From Phragmites australis (lineage: Eukaryota > Streptophyta > Magnoliopsida > Poales > Poaceae), in the NCBI RefSeq assembly GCF_958298935.1, contig NC_084921.1:45851001-45915000 (forward strand): DNA of 64,000 bases, given 5' to 3'. This document shows, one piece after another, positions 57,404 to 64,000 of this stretch. Below the pieces are notes generated by a model. The model saw only the letters and a list, made by a program, of their open reading frames with translations. It had not been told where the DNA came from and searched no databases. Every line of letters begins with the position of its first letter. Within the stretch, counting starts at the first letter, position 1. A program made the translations under genes and the position numbers.

Positions 57404-60400
57404 GTAACCCCTAAGTTCCTTCGTGGATGTGGGAGGCTGAGTGGTTTGCCATGTGATCTTGGTCGGGTCTAGTCGCACTAGAGGGACATAAGTTCACCTA
57501 GGGATTGATCGTTGACGCGGTCTTCTTTCATGGTCGGCTCAAGAAACCACATCTTGAGGGGAGGTGAAACATTCGGAGAGAGAGGGAGAACATGGGAGAG
57601 AAAAAAGGAGGATGTGTGAGAGAGAAACATTGATTGCCGTTGGACCCGAGGGAATCTCAGTTCCCCATACGTTGCCTTTTGAATTTTGAACGGATCGGTG
57701 CCCACGGTGGTTGAGATACCGTAACACTCCTATAAATGGATCTTCGATGGCTCCCCACAGATCCTTTCATCATCTCACTTAGCCTTCGAACATTTGCCAG
57801 CCATTGTTGTCCGTGCTCCCACTGCAAAACCTTTGCCCTCCATCGACGTCAGTACTCCCCTAGCAACCTCTGTTGCTGTTGCCTGTGTTTTTCTTCATCG
57901 TCGTCTCCTTCAGTCATCGTTTGTCGCTGCTCTGAGCTTGTCCTGCCACCGATGAACCCCCAGCCAAGCTCCCTGCATTGTGTATCACCCTTAGGCACCT
58001 TTAGCCAGATAGAAGCCCCACCCTTTTCTTGTTTTGAATGGCAACCGAGCCTCCAAACAGATTCACCGTCACATGTTGATGCCTGGCATGAATTAGTGGT
58101 CATCGAACTCCGGCAAAAACCCCACATCGTTGAGATCTCTAGTGTCACGCCGCTACAAACGCTCACTATCGTTCCCGCTTCGCGACCTTACTCTGCCGCG
58201 CATCTATCCAGGCCCGACCGTGTCACATGGCTTGGCTGAGTAGCCCGCGACTCAGCTGTAGGCTGGCTTAGCTAGCCAAGCCGCTTCGGGCCGAGCCCTA
58301 GTGGGCCGGTCCAGCTTCAATAAGCCCAAAAAACAGGCAGCACGACCGAGTCAGTCGAGTATTGTGCGTGACAACCCAAGCCTAAGCACAGGCACAATCC
58401 GAGTCCATTCGACCCAACTCGAGGCGTGTGGGTCCCTCCTTTGAATAGTGCCATTTGATATTTTTCTGGTTTTAATTTTATATTCAATCTTCCGGGAGTC
58501 CTAACCTTTCCCTTCTGGCTCTAATTTAAGCGATTGTTTCGCTGAAATTCATCTTAATTCTTGATTTACCTCTCTATACCTTTGTGGTATCCATTAGGAT
58601 TTTTTTGCTTTCCGTTTGGTGTTATTTGTGCTTCTCTAGTATAGTTGATATTGATTGTAGTCGTGTTTGCAGAACCAGCTGAGTTTTGTGAGTGCTGTGC
58701 GGGAAGCTGAGTTTTGTGAGTGCTGTGCGGGAAGCATCAGAAGCGAAAAAGATCTATATTTCAATCAAGGTTTAGAAGAGAACATCAGAGAATGCATGTC
58801 CAATCTCCTTGATCATATTGGCCCTATGACTTCAAATAATCTACATGATCAACTACAACTAGACTTGTTATCGCAAGGGATATGTATTGCATTTTTTCAA
58901 ACTCCTTATAGTAGTTAATCCTATCAAACAATTGCCATGTCTAAAATATTATCGTCCAAAATACATATAGACCTTGGAATTACTTGTCGTTATCTATATT
59001 AACATCGAACGACGACTTGATATCTAGCATGCTTAGAACTGAATACGTCTCCTCAGAGACGTCGCCTTGAAATGCATCTCTTCGGAGATATTGATTCACT
59101 ATTTATTTTAACCCATATACCATTGGTCCTTGATGGTCGGAAATTCCGTGATGTCGTGTGGGAGATGGTGGGAGATGTGTAAAAATAGGTGAAAACTATT
59201 TTGGTGGGAGCAGGTAGAGTGGTCCTCCAGTCGAGGATGCTCTTAGGGGCTTGAGTTATGTTTAAGGTATTCAATGCTAGAAGATACCTACCCTGGCCGT
59301 TTAAGCATCAAATCTTGCGCCGTCCTGCTGAGCCACCCTCGTGCAACAATGCGTCCTGTATGTGCAGGACTTGACTTTTCTTTTACCGGACTGTGTTGGG
59401 TATCGTACTTAGAGGCTGAGAGACACGAGCAGTCAAGTGACTATCTATCCATCTGATTGAACATGCAGACACTGGCAAGTGCTTAGAAAGGGAACCTGGC
59501 ATTCAGTACAAGACCTTTAGTACTTAGGGATAAATCTCGTAAAAAAGCCTAGCAGGAAAGGTGATTGAAGTGTCTCAGTATGATTCATTTCTCCACTCGC
59601 AACGGATGGAGGTTGAGCATATCTTGTTGGTACAATGTACAATCTCTGTAGAGTGTAAAACTATTCAAATAGTCTCGTCCATGGTCATGGACATACAAAG
59701 GTATGGTCACACTTGATTAGACTCTAGGTGCGTGTTCCTTGATGAGTGAGTGAGTGGACTAAATATCTATGTGATGAGATTGCTGGCTCAATCTGTTACG
59801 ATCTGTGTGGTACAAGAGGTACACCAGATATGATGATAGGGACTACGGAGTGAGGTGTAATCCCTCCTAGGACTGAAAACCCTGAAAAATGACTTGTTTA
59901 CTGGTTTTGAACTATTTCAAACTGTTTTAAAGTTATTAGTAGAGAATACAATTGAATGACTGCTTAAAACTGCTTTACGCTTAAAACTAAAACGTAATTT
60001 CTTATCCTTGAAATACCCTTTATACATCTTTCAATCATTTGAAGTAGTATAGGATTTGCTGAGTATCTTCCCTACTCACTCTTGCTATCATTCAGATGAG
60101 AAAGCCACTGTAGACTACATCGAGGATGGAGGCGCGGATGAAGAGTAGAGTTAGAAGTCACATTCGCACCCTTGTTGCCTATGTCTTGGATAGTTATTTC
60201 TGTTGTGCTTTTATTGGCCATTAGGCCAAGTTGTAATATGATTTCTGAACCTTTTGTACTCTGAATTTTAATACATGTATGAAGTTAGATTATGATACCA
60301 TGATTGTTATGTTATGTGTATCAGTTACTTAATTCAGGGACTGATGCAGGAGAAATAGTAAATCTTGGGTTTGGGGTCTTACACCCCTTTGGGACGCTAT
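57404..60400. other. Interior of the second gypsy element with unresolved insertions
   Basis: 57728-57737 has TCCTATAAAT before a plus-strand frame (57736-58239) without domains. At 58677-58734 a 29-bp block (CTGAGTTTTGTGAGTGCTGT...) is duplicated in a short unrecognised frame (58667-58918, containing RECMSNLLDHIGPM). 59461-60380 looks LTR-like and ends TTGGGGTCTTACA. None can be named with confidence. Confidence 0.35.
59072..59242. mobile_element. Probable small MITE
   Basis: Inverted ends GCATCTCTTCGGAGATATTG and CCTCCAGTCGAGGATGC, with GGAGATGGTGGGAGATGTG inside. Borders and target copies uncertain. Confidence 0.4.
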
Positions 60401-61640
60401 AACCACGTACCCACCCATGATCCTTGGAATGGTATTTTAGCATTCAGTGAAACACCGGATGTAGTCTCATAGCGACTCGCCCTATCACTTCCTGACCTGA
60501 CGTGATACAGGTCCCTGAAAGTTAGCGACAAACTGGTCGTACAAATTCTCATACGAGTGTACCAACCCGTGGAAGAGGTTCATAAGCTAGGACCATGATG
60601 AACCGACCACGGCGGTCGGGAAATAGTTGACCATGACTTTCCCGTGGCCTCCCGCAGCCTGCCCCAAGGTAGTATAGATCTGCAGGAACTCCTCGTGATT
60701 AGTCGAGCTGTCGTATTTTTTTGCTATGATAGGTAGGAATTTATCCTACCAGCACACCTCTTTTAGTTGGGCCGATAACGCATCGCACCCCATCCCATAA
60801 TGGGGAGCTGCTTGTTGATGAGCAGCTGCATGTGTTTTGGGAGAGAGCCGATGGTCTCATGGTCCCGGCGATGGGATGAAGGAGTCCGCCGCCTCCTCAC
60901 AAGAGGGAGACGAGTGGTAGGCTGCTTGCCCTTATCTTCCTCTCGTTGGGAGCAGTCCTTCTATTATCGACTGACCCTTTTATCTCTGGATCACACCGCA
61001 GATGTCGCGTTGGCGATGAGAGTCATGCATGTCGGTAGGTTGATTATCCTGATATGGTGGGGGGTCTCCGAGCACCCCACGTACAGAGGGAGCATAAGAT
61101 CTTTCATGTCATGGGGCCCATTGCGATTCTTGACGATCGTGATCTTCACTAGTCCTGGCGATAAACTCAGTGTTTGCCGCCATGGTTTGACAATGGGTGG
61201 TCTCAACTAGGAGGGCGAGGTCACGTAGCCATGGCGCTACTGACGAACCCAAAAGTATTGGTACCGGCAGGTGGCTAAGAAGCATTCACATGGTCTGCAG
61301 ATTTTGTGCAGGCGTCATGGCCTCGTAGTCGAGCTGCTGTATTTGATTAGGCTGTATCGAAGCACCTGCCTGTTCGGTGTCAGATTGGTTTCCCTCTGGG
61401 CGTAAGGCCTGGGGTTCATAGATTGTCCCGAGACACAATGGCCTCGACTTCACCCTGCTGCATGGTTTGCCATGCAAACTTCATGTGGAGTCTCGGAACC
61501 CCCGAATTGCGATTCGGTGCCCTGCGCGTGGAACACACCAAGCTTATCCGGGTCGTACCCCATGATGAACAGTTCGCGGTGATCGGGTTCTCAGAACGGT
61601 ACTCAGCGGTTTCCATAGATTCGGCCATTGATAGTTCAAT
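60401..61640 (-). pseudogene. gag remnant of the second gypsy element
   Basis: On the minus strand, 60.76-60.48 kb reads KYDSSTNHEEFLQIYTTLGQ, AAGGHGKVMVNYF, then SYENLYDQFVANFQGPVSRQ, the same gag block as in the 14.8-kb element (EKYDGSIDPVEFLQIYTTAV, CHQFVANFQGTF). Stops and frame changes interrupt it. The upstream part toward the primer binding site (MAESMETAEYRSENPITANC) is probably the gag N-terminus. It cannot make a capsid protein. Confidence 0.75.
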
Positions 61641-61675
61641 CTAGTTATCAACACTTACTGAAACGGGAAAACGAG

Positions 61676-61694
61676 CCCCCTACTTGGCGAGCCA
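61676..61694 (-). other. Primer binding site of the second gypsy element
   Basis: On the minus strand TGGCTCGCCAAGTAGGGGG, 17 of 19 bases as in the first element, starting next to the 5' LTR edge. Confidence 0.65.
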
Positions 61695-61696
61695 AC

Positions 61697-62085
61697 TATC
61701 GAGAGTTAATCCCTGATAATATTTTCAGGGTATACCGAATGATGGACGCATGATCAACGTTTTTGCTGAATGTGTGTGTTGAAGGAAAATCAAAAACACA
61801 AGGAATTATCTAGGTTCAGACCTCTCATAGAATAACAGCTCTATGCCTCATGTATTTTCATATGACTTGGATAAACTTGTTACAGAATGAGTTTTGTGCA
61901 TTAGTCTCTCTTACAAGCTCAGTCCTCTCCCCTTTATATAGTAGGAGGAGAGTTACATACAAACAAACCGTGCCAACCCTAATAACGACTTAACACTAAT
62001 GGGCCAACTACTTCTAGCCTATGATGATGAAGGGCAGGCAGGGTCGCCCTACTTCGGTCGCTCGGTACATCTTATCGTGGGACCA
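61697..62085 (-). repeat. Truncated 5' LTR of the second gypsy element
   Basis: Matches 56645 to about 57030 with many differences. Only about half of the LTR remains. Confidence 0.65.
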
Positions 62086-63445
62086 ATCACTTGATCTCAG
62101 AAGTAAACTTCGTAACTCAGATCGAAAAGGAGTCGGAGGAGTTTGAAGAAAGATTGTGTAGATACGTTGGCAAGTATTTATCGTCTGAAGATAGATTTGT
62201 TTTTCTCAATTCTTTTCAGAGTAGCTTACCAACCTACATAATATCTTTCTTTCTCATCCTTACAGGGGTAATGAAAACACTAGATTATTTTCACTCCATA
62301 TTCTATCAAAAAAGTGACTGTCACGAAAAGATGTATTGGCTATATATCAACCCAAAGATCAAGGGGTTTTGGGATTTTAAATCTTGATGCTTAAAAGAAC
62401 ACTCTACAATATAAATAGTTATATAAATTAGTGTCTGAAGAAGGAATTTGGCACAACTTTATTTGAAATAAATATTTAGAATCAAAATCTCTATCACAAG
62501 TTAACTGAAAGGCTAGAGGTTTGCATTTCTAAGCAAGATTGATGAAGGTGAAGTGGTATCTTTTTCGTTTTGATAACTTTATAGTTGAAGATGACTCAGA
62601 AATCAAATTTGGAAAGATAAATGGCTAGGTAATTTACCTTGGAGCAACCAATATGATTGCCTATAAAACATAATTTATAACAAACAAAACACAGTAGTCA
62701 TCGTTCTACAACCTTTTTCATCAAACATCGATTTCCATCGAAACCTGAGCGAACCTAACTTGATAGCGTGAAACAAGTAGCTCCCTTGATTATCAACATT
62801 AATCTTACACAAGAGCACAATAAATCCCCATAAAAATTAAGCAAATCTAGAAAATTCTCGGTACAATTTTTTTATTGAGAACTTATAAATAATAAAGAAT
62901 AAAAAAAAGAAAATTTGGAAGATAAAAATACCGCTAAAAATAAATATCCTTCTTTATACTTGACAACGGCGTTCTTCTAACAAAAGATAATCTAATCATG
63001 TGCTAATAATAATATAATAACAAATATTGCTTTTGTAGTAAAAAAGATGATTAAATATCTCTTTTTATATTACTTATTTGCGGGATATATATGGTTTATT
63101 ACTCAAGTGCCTTCCAACCGAGAATCGTTCTAAATATGTTTGGCAACTGGTTTTTTTAGATTAGCAAGCATTGGAAACACAAAATAATGATAATAACGAT
63201 CTTTTGTCGGTTGTTATGGTTATATAGAAATGACGTGATTTATAATAAAGAAAAATTAACTCTTCTTTATAAATTATTTATATATATACATGATTATTTT
63301 ATATATGGTTTGTGTTGTGGCGATATGAGTATCAATATATAATGGTGTTTACATATACTCTTATGGAGCGAGAAGTCAAATAGATTTTTACTCTGTTATG
63401 ATGGCTGATTAGATTTCAGATTGATGCTCCATTGTAAACCACGAG
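62086..63445 (+). pseudogene. LINE reverse transcriptase C-terminal remnant
   Basis: Frame-shifting plus-strand reading recovers KYLSSEDRFVFLNSFQSSLP, TYIISFFLILTGVMKTLDYF, QPKDQG-LGF, SEEGIWHNF-like and IKFGKINGLGNLPWSNQYDC-like blocks. This is the conserved end of plant LINE ORF2, including the start of the zf-RVT region. Many stops and indels are present. Nearer 63.1-63.44 kb further pieces follow (SKHWKHK, GCCATTTTTTTCC tail). It abuts the truncated LTR of the second gypsy element. Non-functional. Confidence 0.6.
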
Positions 63446-64000
63446 GTGGCCATTTTTTTCCTTTAATATTATTTTGATATTTTTATATCCGTATGCATCC
63501 ATACTATATAGAAACTAAAATTAAATTGTTACTATCTTCATTCACAAATGGATATCGTTTTAAAATTTTAATTTAATTTTTAAATAGACGTCGTTTTAGG
63601 TTTTTTAAGTGGTGGTTTACTAGAGTGCACATAATAAAAACTATTGCAAATAGAGTTTTAATTCAATTAGTATGGTAGGTTTGTGATTTATATGTTATTG
63701 ATTGAATGTTAGAGGAATTTATATGAGTAAACATATCACGTATAAAAGAATTTATTGTACTTTTATTTTATAGATCGAAGATTAAAACGATATTAAGAGA
63801 GAACTGAGGTAATATAGGTTGGTATCACTCACGTAACGCTAAGATGAATAAAGTTTTTTTATCGAAAAAACGACGCCAACAGGGACGGCATAGACAAGAG
63901 AGAGACGTCGAACCCGTCCAGGCTAGCGTAGGCCCAGCTCACTGGCCTGACGCCGCCTCGACCACGCATCCGGTCAAAAACCGTCGGCAGCGTTGCGTTG
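63446..64000. other. AT-rich end of the window, turning GC-rich after 63.87 kb
   Basis: No ORF supported. The last 130 bases are GC-rich and may be the edge of a gene or element lying outside. Confidence 0.35.

Larger units (their letters stand above)
56645..62085 (-). mobile_element. Second Tat-type gypsy element, decayed, 5' LTR truncated
   Basis: Two direct repeats, 56645-57403 and 61697 to about 62085, share GTTAATCCCTG, ATGATCAAC, GATAAACTTGTTACAGAATG and CCTATGATGA-GAAGGGCAGG. Read on the minus strand each has a TATA box CTATATAAAGGGG (near 56890 and 61944). A primer binding site similar to that of the 14.8-kb element lies at 61694-61676. A gag domain follows at 60.76-60.48 kb. The 5' LTR is cut at about 62085, where a LINE remnant begins. 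Pol is not recognisable in the 4.3-kb interior, which holds other insertions. Confidence 0.75.

Noticed and set aside
57736..58239. 167-codon plus-strand ORF with an upstream TATA-like box
   Set aside because: Cys/Ser-rich low-complexity start, no recognised domain, and it lies inside a decayed retroelement.

Overview
The window is nuclear DNA of a grass, most likely panicoid. Codon-rich GC genes alternate with AT-rich introns and spacers. Most of the sequence is transposons typical of grasses: Tat-lineage Ty3/gypsy, CACTA, hAT, MULE and Tourist MITEs, LINE remains, and a gene-fragment-carrying chimera. Only two ordinary host genes can be supported. One is a RING1-type Polycomb E3 ligase (minus strand, its 3' end cut by the window start). 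The other is an intronless ERF repressor with an EAR motif at 50.27-50.98 kb.

Layout. 0-7.1 kb: RING1 gene with seven readable exons, followed upstream by a second copy of its promoter, exon 1 and exon 2, which keeps the same splice phases. 7.1-10.6 kb: MITEs, a fold-back element full of small palindromes, and an LTR-like stretch. 10.6-13.76 kb: a chimera of fragments of unrelated host genes (TM9SF, leucyl-tRNA synthetase, RPS5, probably BRM, class I small HSP), all on the minus strand. 14.7-33.4 kb: a nest of elements. An hAT-type element with an 8-bp target duplication holds a CACTA element. Beside it lies a complete 14.8-kb gypsy element (18050-32855, target duplication GATAC). Both appear to sit inside an older repeat-flanked element.

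The gypsy element has nearly identical LTRs, apart from 9 versus 6 copies of a 73-bp G-box repeat. Its gag-pol frame is open over 6 kb without a frameshift but carries seven in-frame stops. A separate antisense gene between pol and the 3' LTR is intact, has one small intron and has its own TATA box. This suggests an element that cannot make its own pol but was mobilised recently.

33.4-50 kb is mainly unassigned AT-rich DNA with tandem duplications, two MULE-type elements with 9-bp target duplications and a LINE 3' end. 51-56 kb has MITEs, GC-rich spacer and a LINE RNase H remnant. 56.6-62.1 kb is a second, decayed Tat-type gypsy element on the minus strand. 62.1-63.4 kb is a LINE reverse transcriptase remnant. 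No CRISPR, rRNA or functional tRNA gene was seen.
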